Below, in pieces: positions 1 to 9,300 of a stretch of 64,000 nt of DNA. Position 1 is the first letter of the stretch, and the number at the start of each line of letters is the position of its first letter. This stretch comes from Afipia sp. Root123D2. GTDB lineage: Bacteria; Pseudomonadota; Alphaproteobacteria; Rhizobiales; Xanthobacteraceae. The DNA is taken from assembly GCF_001425835.1 (NCBI RefSeq), contig NZ_LMDP01000002.1, positions 776,828 through 840,827 of the forward strand, read 5' to 3'. The translations under genes and the position numbers were made by a program. Below the pieces are notes generated by a model. The model was not told the DNA's origin and searched no databases. It saw only the letters and a list, made by a program, of their open reading frames with translations.

Positions 1-1530
1 GATCAGCCGCGGGCCTTTCTGGGCAACGGAGTCGGTCAACGCCTTGTGGAAATCCTCGGCCGTGGTCACAGAGCGACCCGGCACGCCCATGCCCTTGGCG
101 AGCGAAACCCAGTCGAGCGTCGGGTTATCGAGGTTCAGCATGTGGAGCGCTTTTTCACCGGGTTCACCGGCATCGACGCCCGCGAATTCGCCTTTCAGAA
201 TCTGATAGGTGCGGTTCGCGAACACCACCGTGGTGACGTCGAGGCCTTCACGCGCCTGCGTCCACAACGATTGCAGCGTGTACATCGCGCTGCCGTCGCC
301 CACCATGCAGATCACCTTGCGGTCGGGACACGCGACCGCGGCACCGGTCGCAACCGGCGTCGAAAAGCCGATCGAGCCGCCCATGTTCTGCAGCCAGTCA
401 TGCGGCTTGGCACCCGCCGTCGGCGGAAAGAAACCACGTCCGGTGGTGATCGATTCATCGACCACGATCGCGTTCTCCGGAATCGCCATCGCGATCGCCT
501 GCGCGATCGACGCATGATTCAGTGCGCCGGTCGGCTTCACCAGTTCGACGAGCTTCTGCGGTTGCTCGTCCTGCGCTTTCGCACCCAGCGCGTCGGCCAG
601 CGCATGCAGCGCGCCGACCGAGTTTTCGCCGGCCTCGCACATGCGATGGACTTCGCACCCTTCCGGCTTCAGCAGGCTCGGCTTGTTCGGATAAGCGAAG
701 AACGCGACGGGATCGGCGGTTTCGACCAGAATGATGTGCCGGAAATCCTTGAGGATCGGCAGCGCCTGTTCGATGACATACGGAATGCGATCGATCGAAT
801 AGCGCCCCTGCCCGCGCGCCATGCGCGGATTGTAGGTCTGGCCCATCACCTTGCAGCCGGTCTTGCCGGCGATGCGGGACGCGAGTTTCAGGCCCTTCTC
901 GGTCAGGGCGTGACCGGTGAGAAGCAGCAGCGTCTGCTCGCCGGTGCGCAAAACCCGCGCGGCTTCCTCAACTGCCTTCGGTGAATAGCTCGGCTGTTGC
1001 GAACTGGCCGGCACCTGCGCGATACCGTCCGCTTCCTTCCAGGCCGTGTCGGCCGGCAGGATCAGGGTGGCGATCTGGCCGGGATGGCCGTTGGCAGCAG
1101 CAATGGCGGCGGCGCCGTCGCGCGCGACCGACTTCGCGTCCGGCGACGTGCGAACCCAGGCCGACATCGGGCGCGCGATCCCCTCGATGTCCGATGTCAG
1201 CGGCGCGTTGTATTCGATGTGGTAGGTGGCGTGCTGCCCGACGATATTGACGATGCCGGAGCGCGCCTTCTTGGCGTTGTGCAGATTGGCGAGACCGTTG
1301 GCGAGGCCGGGGCCGAGATGCAGCAGCGTCGATGCGGGCTTTTCCAGCATCCGGTAATAGCCATCGGCGGCGCCGGTCACGACGCCCTCGAACAGGCCGA
1401 GAACACAACGCATCCCTTCCACGCGATCGAGCGCCGCGACGAAATGCATCTCCGATGTGCCCGGATTGGTGAAGCAGACGTTGACTTCGCCCGCAACCAG
1501 CGTTCGCACCAGACTTTCCGCACCGTTCAT
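1..1530 (-). CDS. Thiamine-diphosphate enzyme, acetolactate synthase large subunit-like (3' end cut by window)
   Basis: The frame is open from an ATG at 1530 down to base 1 (510 codons), so only the last few residues are missing. The N-terminal Pyr domain has FTNPGTSEMHF near residue 20 and an LFEGVVTGAADGY segment with the TPP-activating Glu. The C-terminal PP domain shows the GDGSAMY diphosphate/Mg2+ motif near residue 416, followed by a FANRTYQILK-like stretch. These features place it among POX/ALS/benzoylformate-decarboxylase-type enzymes that cleave or form 2-keto acid C-C bonds in the cytoplasm. No small regulatory ALS subunit is adjacent, so a biosynthetic IlvB role is unlikely; databases often call such orphans acetolactate synthase large subunit. 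The exact substrate is unknown. A related TPP enzyme lies at 12527-14149. Confidence 0.85.
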   Translation of the reverse strand, partial: MNGAESLVRTLVAGEVNVCFTNPGTSEMHFVAALDRVEGMRCVLGLFEGVVTGAADGYYRMLEKPASTLLHLGPGLANGLANLHNAKKARSGIVNIVGQHATYHIEYNAPLTSDIEGIARPMSAWVRTSPDAKSVARDGAAAIAAANGHPGQIATLILPADTAWKEADGIAQVPASSQQPSYSPKAVEEAARVLRTGEQTLLLLTGHALTEKGLKLASRIAGKTGCKVMGQTYNPRMARGQGRYSIDRIPYVIEQALPILKDFRHIILVETADPVAFFAYPNKPSLLKPEGCEVHRMCEAGENSVGALHALADALGAKAQDEQPQKLVELVKPTGALNHASIAQAIAMAIPENAIVVDESITTGRGFFPPTAGAKPHDWLQNMGGSIGFSTPVATGAAVACPDRKVICMVGDGSAMYTLQSLWTQAREGLDVTTVVFANRTYQILKGEFAGVDAGEPGEKALHMLNLDNPTLDWVSLAKGMGVPGRSVTTAEDFHKALTDSVAQKGPRLI

Positions 1531-1786
1531 CGCTTCACTCCCATTGTTTTTTATTGGTCACAAAGATCAACCATCCTTTGGCGCATCCGTCAAAGGCCGA
1601 TGACAGATAGAACCGATGCGCTGCAGGCAGGCCGACGGCGGCAGGAACCCGCGAACCGATGCTTTGAGGTCACGCAGAGCCGGCAAATCGCCGCCTCACG
1701 CGACCGCATCTTGCGAAAAAAGGCGAATTGTGGCCTGTCTGATTGGGTTATTTGGATATTCCCTAATGAAATACCGAGAGGTCTCG

Positions 1787-2386
1787 ATGAAACGCCTGCT
1801 TGCCGTCGTGTTAGCCGCCATTTCCTGGGGCGCAATATCGCAACCCGCAGCGGCCAGAGAGCGCCACCCGCAGCAGGATTTCGCAGTGCAGGAAGCCCCG
1901 TTCGGCGGCTTGTTCAGAGGCTTCGGCCTGGGAGCGAGCTCCGGCCCCGTCCAGCGCTCCTACGTCAATATCCAGGGCAACTACAAACCCGGCTCGATCA
2001 TCATCAGCACGTCGGAACGTCGGCTTTATTTCGTGACCGCTCCCGGTGAGGCGATCCGCTACGGCATCGGCGTCGGCCGCGACGGCTTCCGCTGGGGCGG
2101 CGTTCACAAGGTGACCGCGAAGAAGGAATGGCCGGCCTGGACGCCGCCGTCCCAGATGCTGCGGCGGCGCCCGGATCTGCCGCGTCACATGGAAGGCGGC
2201 CCGGACAATCCGCTTGGCGCGCGCGCCATGTATCTCGGCTCGACGCTCTATCGCATCCATGGTTCCAACGAACCCGAAACCATCGGACAGGCGGTCTCGT
2301 CCGGCTGCTTCCGCATGGTCAATGACGACGTGATCGATCTCTACAACCGCGTCTCGGTCGGCGCGACGGTCTACGTCAAGAACTGA
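1787..2386 (+). CDS. Exported L,D-transpeptidase (YkuD domain)
   Basis: This 199-aa protein has a signal peptide (basic MKR, then a hydrophobic stretch ending in AAARE near residue 25), so it is probably periplasmic. The YkuD catalytic region lies at the C-terminus: H158 in YRIHGSNEPETIG and C174 in SSGCFRM, matching the family HGxxx...S(X)GC(X)R(M) pattern. Family members cross-link peptidoglycan stems 3-3 or attach proteins to peptidoglycan. The start at 1787 is preferred over upstream in-frame codons because a GAGAGG ribosome-binding site precedes it by 6 bases and it begins the signal peptide. A strong Rho-independent terminator follows at 2411-2440, so the gene is probably monocistronic. 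Confidence 0.9.
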   Translation: MKRLLAVVLAAISWGAISQPAAARERHPQQDFAVQEAPFGGLFRGFGLGASSGPVQRSYVNIQGNYKPGSIIISTSERRLYFVTAPGEAIRYGIGVGRDGFRWGGVHKVTAKKEWPAWTPPSQMLRRRPDLPRHMEGGPDNPLGARAMYLGSTLYRIHGSNEPETIGQAVSSGCFRMVNDDVIDLYNRVSVGATVYVKN

Positions 2387-2410
2387 GATCGCAAGACTGA
2401 GAGTTTCGTG

Positions 2411-2440
2411 AAAAGGCCGGCCATGCGCCGGCCTTTTTGT
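2411..2440 (+). terminator. Rho-independent terminator after the L,D-transpeptidase gene
   Basis: Perfect 11-bp stem AAAAGGCCGGC / GCCGGCCTTTT around a 4-5-base loop, followed by a T run, 24 bases after the stop codon. Confidence 0.85.
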
Positions 2441-2499
2441 TTGGCTGGATACCGCGCCGCGCTTGCGGACTGGCGGCACTTGCGGCTAGCTCCTGCGTC

Positions 2500-3306
2500 A
2501 TGCGCCCGTCCGCGATCCGATATCTCCTCATTGCCGCGATCATCGTTCCGATGGGCGCGTCGCTGTGTCTCCCGCCGGCAATGGCTGCGGAAAATCCGGC
2601 CATCGCCGCCCGGCGGCACAGCGAAAAGACGACGTTCACCGACGCCGAGATTATCGACGGCTTCATGAAAACGGCGTTCGGCGCCGAATATCATCTCGCC
2701 GGCCGGATCGACCGGATCCGGAAATATGACGGGCCGGTCAGGGTTTTCATCGCCGGCTCCAAACGCGCCAACCGCCGCGCTCAGCTTGCCGGCGTGATTG
2801 CCGATATCGCCCGGCGCGTTCAGCACATCAACATCGCGACCACCCCCGATCGCAACGACGCCCACGCGGTCATCACGCTGGTCCGCGACCGCAATCTCTA
2901 CAAGACGATCCATAAACTCTATGGCGCGGAGCGCGCGAAGGAGATTCGGCGCTCGCTCGATCCGCAATGCCTGTCGGGCTTTCGCAAGAACGAGAAATAC
3001 CAGATCCAGCATTCCGATGTCATCCTGACGGTCGACAACGGCGATTTCGTCTTTCTCGATTGCGCCTATGAGGAAGTGCTGCAGTCGCTGGGGCCGATCA
3101 ACGACACCGACTCGGTGCCGTGGACCATGTTCAACGACGATGTGTCGATGGGGTTCTTCGACATCTACGACCAGTACATCATGAACATCCTGTATCACCC
3201 GCGCATCAAGGCGGGAATGACGGTGCAGGAAGCACAGGATGTTCTGCCCGGCGTCTTGCGGGATGTCCGCGAGTGGATCGCGAAGGTCAATGACCTGAAG
3301 CCGTAG
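2500..3306 (+). CDS. Exported DUF2927-family protein
   Basis: The 268-aa product starts with a signal peptide (MRPSAIRY then a hydrophobic core ending PAMAAEN near residue 30). The rest resembles DUF2927 proteins of alphaproteobacteria: an early FMKTAFGAEY segment, a KYDGPVRVFI strand and a later CLSGFRKN segment with a conserved Cys. No enzymatic motif is visible and the function is unknown; a periplasmic or cell-surface location is inferred from the signal peptide. The ATG at 2500 is chosen because the longer frame would begin inside the preceding terminator. It converges on the isovaleryl-CoA dehydrogenase gene, with a repeat element between them. Confidence 0.75.
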   Translation: MRPSAIRYLLIAAIIVPMGASLCLPPAMAAENPAIAARRHSEKTTFTDAEIIDGFMKTAFGAEYHLAGRIDRIRKYDGPVRVFIAGSKRANRRAQLAGVIADIARRVQHINIATTPDRNDAHAVITLVRDRNLYKTIHKLYGAERAKEIRRSLDPQCLSGFRKNEKYQIQHSDVILTVDNGDFVFLDCAYEEVLQSLGPINDTDSVPWTMFNDDVSMGFFDIYDQYIMNILYHPRIKAGMTVQEAQDVLPGVLRDVREWIAKVNDLKP

Positions 3307-3341
3307 GTCAGGTTTCTTTCTTGTGCAACGTGAGTCACACG

Positions 3342-3430
3342 TTGTCATGCCCGGCCTTGTGCCGGGCATCCCGCCCAGGATGGCACTGTGCCCATGAATC
3401 GAGATGGCCGGGACAAGCCCGGCCATGACA
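3342..3430. repeat. Dispersed palindromic intergenic repeat, copy 1
   Basis: Two outward-facing hairpins, TGCCCGGCCTTGTGCCGGGCA and TGGCCGGGACAAGCCCGGCCA-like, lie between convergent genes. The same module order recurs at 14161, 49701, 55145, 58066 and 62906. This copy keeps the outer hairpins but lacks the TAGCCGTTCGAAGAACGGC core. It could act as a bidirectional terminator. Confidence 0.75.
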
Positions 3431-3445
3431 GCGATAAGGCATATG

Positions 3446-4618
3446 TCATGCCGACTTCTCGAACAGCTCGCGGCCGATCAGCATCCGGCGGATTTCGCTG
3501 GTGCCGGCGCCGATTTCGTACAGCTTGGCGTCGCGCAGCAGGCGTCCGGTCGGATAATCATTGATGTAGCCGTTGCCGCCGAGCAGCTGGATCGCGTCGA
3601 GCGCGCATTGCGTCGCCCGTTCCGCCGCATAGAGGATCGCGCCGGCTGCGTCTTCGCGGGTGGTTTCGCCGCGATCGCAGGCCTTGGCCACCGCATAGAC
3701 GTAAGCGCGCGAGGCGTTCATCGTCACATACATGTCGGCGACCTTGCCCTGCACGAGCTGGAAGCTGCCGATCGGCTGACCGAACTGCTTGCGCTCGTGA
3801 ACGTAAGGCATCACCACGTCCAGACAGGCCTGCATGATGCCGAGCGGCCCGGCGGACAGGACGGTGCGCTCGTAGTCGAGGCCGGACATCAGCACGTTGA
3901 CGCCTTTGCCCACCGAGCCGAGCACGTTCTCCTCCGGCACCTCGCAATCCTGGAACACCAGTTCAGCGGTGTCGGAGCCGCGCATCCCGAGCTTGTCGAG
4001 TTTTTGCGCGGTGGAGAAACCCTTCATGCCTTTTTCGATGATGAAAGCGGTCATGCCGCGCGGCCCGGCGGTTGGATCGGTCTTGGCGTAAACCACCAGC
4101 GTCTCGGCGATCGGGCCGTTGGTGATCCACATCTTGCCGCCATTGATGATGTAGCGGTCGCCCTTCTTGTCGGCGCGCGTCATCATCGACACCACGTCGG
4201 AGCCCGAGCCCGGTTCGGACATCGCCAGCGCGCCGACGTGCTCGCCTGAAATCAGCTTCGGCAGATACTTGCGCTTCTGCTCGTCGTTGCCGTTGCGGCG
4301 CAACTGGTTGACGCAAAGATTGGAGTGCGCGCCGTAGGACAGGCCGACCGACGCCGATGCGCGGGAAATTTCCTCCATCGCGATGCAGTGCTCGAGATAA
4401 CCCAGCCCGGAGCCGCCGTATTCTTCCTCGACGGTAATTCCGTGCAGCCCGAGCGCACCAAGCTTCGGCCACAGGTCGCGGGGAAACTGGTTGCTCTTGT
4501 CGATCTCGTCGGCGCGCGGCGCGATTTCATGGCTGGCGAAATCGCGAACCGTCTCGCGGATCGCGTCGGCGGTTTCGCCGAGGTCGAAATTGAACGAAGT
4601 GCTGGCATTGGGAATCAT
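3446..4618 (-). CDS. ivd: Isovaleryl-CoA dehydrogenase
   Basis: The 390-aa FAD flavoprotein covers the whole acyl-CoA dehydrogenase fold. It oxidises isovaleryl-CoA to 3-methylcrotonyl-CoA in leucine degradation, passing electrons to ETF. The IVD diagnosis rests on the catalytic Glu sitting in the GLDYER segment (E250), as in IVD (E254 in human numbering), while the C-terminal site used by MCAD/SCAD reads [15 protein letters not shown]/substrate signatures [11 protein letters not shown] and GKMWITNG are present. The ATG at 4618 gives normal family length. No methylcrotonyl-CoA carboxylase or other leucine-pathway gene is adjacent in this window. Confidence 0.93.
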   Translation of the reverse strand: MIPNASTSFNFDLGETADAIRETVRDFASHEIAPRADEIDKSNQFPRDLWPKLGALGLHGITVEEEYGGSGLGYLEHCIAMEEISRASASVGLSYGAHSNLCVNQLRRNGNDEQKRKYLPKLISGEHVGALAMSEPGSGSDVVSMMTRADKKGDRYIINGGKMWITNGPIAETLVVYAKTDPTAGPRGMTAFIIEKGMKGFSTAQKLDKLGMRGSDTAELVFQDCEVPEENVLGSVGKGVNVLMSGLDYERTVLSAGPLGIMQACLDVVMPYVHERKQFGQPIGSFQLVQGKVADMYVTMNASRAYVYAVAKACDRGETTREDAAGAILYAAERATQCALDAIQLLGGNGYINDYPTGRLLRDAKLYEIGAGTSEIRRMLIGRELFEKSA

Positions 4619-4769
4619 GATCGGTCCGCCTCCGGGCCGCCCGAGAATGGGCGGCAGCCTCTTTCAAGGCGACCATGCCACGGGCCGGGGATGCGGTGAA
4701 GGGGCGCGGCGAACAAGCTGAACGAAGAATGACCGGCGGCTGCCGGCGTTCAATCCCGCAGGGGTTGCA

Positions 4770-6251
4770 TCAGGCCAATGCGCGCGAGGCTTCCTTCACC
4801 TTCCGCGTCGCCTCGTCGACCGAGCGGGTTGCGGACGCGATCTCGGTCATATTGACGTTGATGTCGGCGACGCCCTTGGCCGCGACCTGCATGTTGGACG
4901 AAATGCTCTGGGTCACCGAGGCCTGTTCCTCGACCGAGGCCGCGATCGCCGCCGAGATTTCGTTGACGCGGGAGATCGTCTGGGTGATCGCCTCGATGAC
5001 ATTCACCGCCGTCGCGGTCGTGGCCTGAACTTCAGCGATCTGCGCGCTGATCTCGTCGGTCGCCTTCGCGGTCTGGGTCGCGAGGCTTTTGACCTCCGAC
5101 GCCACCACGGCAAAGCCCCGTCCGGCATCGCCGGCACGCGCCGCTTCGATGGTCGCGTTCAACGCCAGAAGATTGGTCTGATCGGCAATGCTGTTGATCA
5201 GCTTGACGACGTCGCCGATCTTCTGGGCCGCCGCTGCTAGGCCCGACACGATCGTATTGGTTTCGTTCGCCTGATCGACGGCCTGCAACGAAATGTTGAG
5301 CGCATCGGAGGCCTGACGGCTGATTTCGCTGACCGACGCGGCAAGCTCCTCCGCCCCCGATGCCACCGCCTGCATGTTGGACGATGTCTGCATCGACGCG
5401 CCGGCCGCGGACGTCACGCGCTCCGAAGTCGCCGCCGCCGATTCCGTGATCCGTCCAAGATCGATGTCGATCGTTTTCTGCAGGTCCTCGCGGCGCAGGC
5501 GGTCCTCGACCTGTCCCGTGATGTCGGTGGCGAACTTGACGACCTTGGCGATCTTCCCGTCGGCCCCGTAGATCGGATTATAGGAAGCCTGAATCCAGAC
5601 CGTCCTGCCGCCCTTGCCGAGCCGCTTGTATTCCGCGGCCTGATACTCGCCCCGGCGCAGCGAATTCCAGAAATCCCGATAGGCGGCGCTGTCGCGGTGA
5701 TCCGGATCGACGAACATGCCGTGGTGCTTGCCCTGAATTTCGTCGAGCCGATAGCCGAGCGTTGCGAGGAAATTGTCGTTGGCGGTGATGATCGTGCCGT
5801 CGAGGTTGAACTCGATCACCGCCTGCGACTTGTGAATGGCCCTGATCTGACCTTCGTAGTCGGACGTTCTCTGTTTCTGGGCAGTGATATCGGTCGCGAA
5901 TTTGACCACCTTGAACGGCTTGCCGTTGCGGTTGAGCAGCGGCGTATAGGAGGCCTGAATCCAGACCGTCGCCCCTGCCTTGGCAACCCGCATGAATTCA
6001 CCGGCCTGGAATTCGCCACGGCGCAGCGATTCCCAGAACTGCCGGTAGTCCTGACCCTCGCGCTCGGCCGGATCGACGAACAGGCTGTGATGCCTGCCCT
6101 GGATTTCCTCAAGCCGATAACCGAGTGCATTCAGAAAGTTCGCATTGGCTGTGACGATCGTTCCGTCCATCTCGAACTCGATCACTGCCTGCGACCGGTC
6201 GATCGCGTCGATCTTCGAACTCAGTTCTTTTGTTGTATGAAACAGCCGCAT
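4770..6251 (-). CDS. Soluble chemoreceptor (two PAS domains + MCP signalling domain)
   Basis: The 493-aa product has two PAS/PAC units (about residues 12-130 and 135-255), each ending in a KFATDIT linker, and then a coiled-coil MCP domain whose hairpin tip reads [24 protein letters not shown]-like; the family contact point for CheW/CheA is intact. There is no transmembrane segment, so it is a cytoplasmic sensor, perhaps of redox, oxygen or a small ligand (inferred from the PAS domains). The two PAS units are close tandem duplicates. The start at 6251 (MRLFHTTK) follows an AGGGG ribosome-binding site by 7 bases; the frame stays open upstream but shows no second credible start. It is a single gene, divergent from the P450 locus. 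Confidence 0.9.
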   Translation of the reverse strand: MRLFHTTKELSSKIDAIDRSQAVIEFEMDGTIVTANANFLNALGYRLEEIQGRHHSLFVDPAEREGQDYRQFWESLRRGEFQAGEFMRVAKAGATVWIQASYTPLLNRNGKPFKVVKFATDITAQKQRTSDYEGQIRAIHKSQAVIEFNLDGTIITANDNFLATLGYRLDEIQGKHHGMFVDPDHRDSAAYRDFWNSLRRGEYQAAEYKRLGKGGRTVWIQASYNPIYGADGKIAKVVKFATDITGQVEDRLRREDLQKTIDIDLGRITESAAATSERVTSAAGASMQTSSNMQAVASGAEELAASVSEISRQASDALNISLQAVDQANETNTIVSGLAAAAQKIGDVVKLINSIADQTNLLALNATIEAARAGDAGRGFAVVASEVKSLATQTAKATDEISAQIAEVQATTATAVNVIEAITQTISRVNEISAAIAASVEEQASVTQSISSNMQVAAKGVADINVNMTEIASATRSVDEATRKVKEASRALA

Positions 6252-6513
6252 AACGAATCCCCTGTGCCCGGCAACAGGATCGCAGCCAATCATTAAGCAA
6301 AGTTTTGCGGACGCATTGGTAAGACTACCAACAGCGTGTCGCGCCGGTGAAGGCCGGCCGCCGCCTGCATGTTCCGCAGAGGAACAACCGCGAAAGCGTT
6401 TCGGCATTTTTCCGCGCTCGCGACAATCCCGCGCTTGCCGACGCGCCGGTATCGAGATGTAATCGGACAAACAAAGCTGCGTATCGAAGACGACGCCACT
6501 CCGGGAGACGTCC

Positions 6514-7768
6514 ATGCACGGCACACGCGATTCTGCACGCGAGTCCGCCGCCCAGGCGGCACGGGACCGGGCCTATTCGATTCCGCTCGACCAATTCAAC
6601 CCCGGTGATCCGGAGCTGTTTCGCACAGATACCTTCTGGCCTTATTTCGAACGGCTGCGGCGGGAAGACCCGATTCACTACTGCAAGGACAGCCAGTTCG
6701 GGCCCTATTGGTCGATCACCAAATACAGCGACATCATGAATGTGGAGACCAACCATCAGGTCTTCTCGTCCGACGCGAGCTTCGGCGGCATCACCATCCG
6801 CGACGCCGGGACCTATTTCCGGCGGCCAAGTTTCATTTCGATGGATCAGCCGAAACACGGCGCGCAGCGCAAGACCGTGGCGCCGATGTTTACGCCGAGC
6901 CACCTCGACCAGCTCGCCGGAATCATCCGCCAGCGCGCCGGCGAATGTCTCGACTCCCTGCCGCGCGACGAGACCTTCGACTGGGTGGACCGCGTTTCGA
7001 TCGAACTGACCACGCAGATGCTGGCGACGCTGTTCGATTTTCCGTGGGAAGAACGCCGCAAGCTGGTCCGATGTCGCAACCTCCCTGCCCGCCGATGAGG
7101 CCGCCGAGACCAAACGCCAGGCCGAGCTGGAAGAATGCGGCGCATACTTCGCGCGGCTGTGGAACGAGCGCATCAACGCTCCGCCGAAAAGCGACCTGCT
7201 GTCGATGATGGCCCACGCCGACGCCACCCGCGACATGGACCCCAAAACCTTCCTCGGCAACATCATCCTGCTGATCGTCGGCGGCAACGACACCACCCGC
7301 AATTCGCTGTCCGGCGGGGTCTACGCGCTGAACGAGAACCCGGACCAGTACCGCAAGCTGCGCGACAATCCAGCATTGCTCGACAGCATGGTGCCGGAAA
7401 TCATCCGCTGGCAGACGCCGCTGGCCCACATGCGCCGCACCGCGATCGCCGATATCGAGATCGGCGGCAAGCAGATCCGCAAGGGCGACAAGGTGGTGAT
7501 GTGGTACGTCTCCGGCAACCGCGACGACGAGGTCATCGAGCGGCCCGACGAGTTCATCATCGACCGCGCCCGGCCGCGCCAGCATCTGTCGTTCGGCTTC
7601 GGCATCCATCGCTGCGTCGGCCTGCGGCTGGCGGAACTGCAACTCAAGATCGTCTGGGAAGAAATTCTCAAGCGGTTCGCCACAATCGAAGTGACCGGCG
7701 CGCCCAGCCGGGTCTTTTCGAGCTTCGTCAAGGGCTACGAGACGCTCCCCGTTCGCATCGCGTCGTGA
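6514..7768 (+). pseudogene. CYP153-like cytochrome P450, disrupted by a frameshift near 7065
   Basis: The frame from ATG 6514 encodes a normal CYP153-type N-terminus but terminates at 7098. The remainder (I-helix GGNDTTRNS, ExxR, heme loop [10 protein letters not shown]) continues in the +1 frame to 7768. Compared with the intact neighbour at 7815-9083, eight bases are missing at the break. The text GGTCCGAT at 7065-7072 would have to occur twice in tandem to restore KLVRWSDVA, so one copy of an 8-bp tandem repeat has been lost. CYP153 enzymes hydroxylate terminal carbons of alkanes or fatty acids. As read, the gene makes a heme-less 194-aa fragment. A sequencing error, a true pseudogene or a slippage-reversible allele are all possible. 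Confidence 0.85.
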
Positions 7769-7814
7769 GCGGGTATGGTCTATAATCGGGCTTTCAGGCC
7801 CAACGGAGAGCCAG

Positions 7815-9083
7815 ATGCACGGGACCATCGACATCGCGCACAACGAGCGGCTGCGAGCCGCGCGCGAAAAAGCCTATGCGATGCCGCTGGCCGACTTTCA
7901 TCCCGGCGCCCCCGAACTGTTCCGCTCCGATACGCTGTGGCCGTATTTCGAGCGGCTGCGCAACGAAGAGCCGGTGCACTACTGCACGACATGCCCGGTC
8001 GGCGACTACTGGTCCGTCACCAAGTACAACGACATCATGCATGTCGATACCAACCCCGCGATCTTTTCGTCCGACGTCCGGCTCGGCGGCATCAGCCTGC
8101 GCGACGTCACCGAGAATTATAACTGGCCGAGCTTCATTGCGATGGACGAGCCGAAGCACGGCCCGCAGCGCAAGACGGTGCAACCGATGTTCACGCCGTC
8201 GCATCTCGACCGGCTCGCGGTCCTGATCCGCGAGCGCTCGGCCGAAATCCTCGACAACCTGCCGCGCAACGAGACCTTCAACTGGGTCGAGCGCGTGTCG
8301 ATCGAACTCACGACCCAGATGCTGGCGACCTTGTTCGACTTCCCGTGGGAGGATCGCCGCAAACTCACCCGATGGTCGGATCTTGCCACCGCGCTGCCCA
8401 AGAGCGGCATCTACGACAGCGAGGAACAGCGCCTTGCCGAACTCGGCGAATGCGCCGATTACTTCACCCGGCTGTGGAACGAACGGGTCAACGCCGATCC
8501 GCGCAGCGACCTGATCTCGATGATGGCGCACAGCGACGCGACGCGCCACATGAACCGCGATGAGCTGCTCGGCAACCTGATCCTGCTGATCGTCGGCGGC
8601 AACGACACCACGCGCAACTCGATGACCGGCTCGGTGCTCGCCCTCAACGAGAACCCGCGCGAATACGACAAGCTGCGCGCCAACCATGCGCTGATCGACA
8701 GCTTCGTGCCGGAGGTGATCCGCTGGCAGACGCCCCTCGCCCACATGCGCCGCACCGCGCTGCAGGACACCGAACTCGGCGGCAAGCTGATCAAGAAGGG
8801 CGACCGCGTCGTGATGTGGTACGTTTCCGGCAACCGCGACGGCGAGGTGATCGAGAATCCCGACAGCTTCATCGTCGACCGCGCCCGGCCGCGCACCCAC
8901 ATGTCGTTCGGCTTCGGCATCCATCGCTGCGTCGGCATGCGGCTCGCCGAATTGCAGCTCAAGATCATCTGGGAAGAAATCCTGAAACGGTTCGACAATA
9001 TCGAGGTCGTCGGGGAACCCCGGCGAATCTATTCGAGCTTCGTCAAAGGCTACGAGGCCCTGCCGGTGCGGATTCCCGGATAG
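7815..9083 (+). CDS. CYP153-like cytochrome P450 (terminal alkane/fatty-acid hydroxylase type)
   Basis: Complete 422-aa soluble class I P450. Visible landmarks are the I-helix oxygen-activation motif GGNDTT (261-266), the K-helix ExxR (E300-R303) and the heme-binding loop [10 protein letters not shown] with Cys372 as thiolate ligand. Long stretches such as [20 protein letters not shown] and [14 protein letters not shown] are characteristic of CYP153, whose members omega-hydroxylate medium-chain alkanes or fatty acids. The gene is a tandem paralogue of the broken copy 46 bases upstream. Class I P450s need a ferredoxin and ferredoxin reductase; none is encoded nearby, so partners must come from elsewhere. 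The ATG lies about 6 bases after an AACGGAGAG ribosome-binding site. The substrate is not predictable in detail. Confidence 0.9.
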   Translation: MHGTIDIAHNERLRAAREKAYAMPLADFHPGAPELFRSDTLWPYFERLRNEEPVHYCTTCPVGDYWSVTKYNDIMHVDTNPAIFSSDVRLGGISLRDVTENYNWPSFIAMDEPKHGPQRKTVQPMFTPSHLDRLAVLIRERSAEILDNLPRNETFNWVERVSIELTTQMLATLFDFPWEDRRKLTRWSDLATALPKSGIYDSEEQRLAELGECADYFTRLWNERVNADPRSDLISMMAHSDATRHMNRDELLGNLILLIVGGNDTTRNSMTGSVLALNENPREYDKLRANHALIDSFVPEVIRWQTPLAHMRRTALQDTELGGKLIKKGDRVVMWYVSGNRDGEVIENPDSFIVDRARPRTHMSFGFGIHRCVGMRLAELQLKIIWEEILKRFDNIEVVGEPRRIYSSFVKGYEALPVRIPG

Positions 9084-9300
9084 GCCGGTTTTCTCGCACC
9101 TCCGGCCTTGAACCCCCGGCGCCTGCGACAACGGTCGCGGCGGGATGGTGCAAATTCATGGCTCCCGCGACAGCCATTCCGGCTGGCGGTGCCATAGGTG
9201 TTGCCAAGACCGCAATTTTCCCCAAAAACGATCTTTCCGGGCGCCTGACGGCGCCCGTCAGCGTCACCATGCGCGCCGCAGCCCCAACGGTACGGATCAA

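Noticed and set aside
46-984. A plus-strand 312-aa frame and several other long frames opposite real genes
   Set aside because: These are antisense shadows of high-GC coding sequence with Arg/Ala/His-rich products and no family match.
1-1530. A genuine ilvB (branched-chain amino acid synthesis)
   Set aside because: No ilvH/ilvN small subunit or ilvC follows, and the Pyr-domain motifs fit a wider TPP family.
7065-7098. Programmed frameshift in the first CYP153-like gene
   Set aside because: No slippery heptamer or following structure is evident, while an exact 8-bp repeat loss explains the break.
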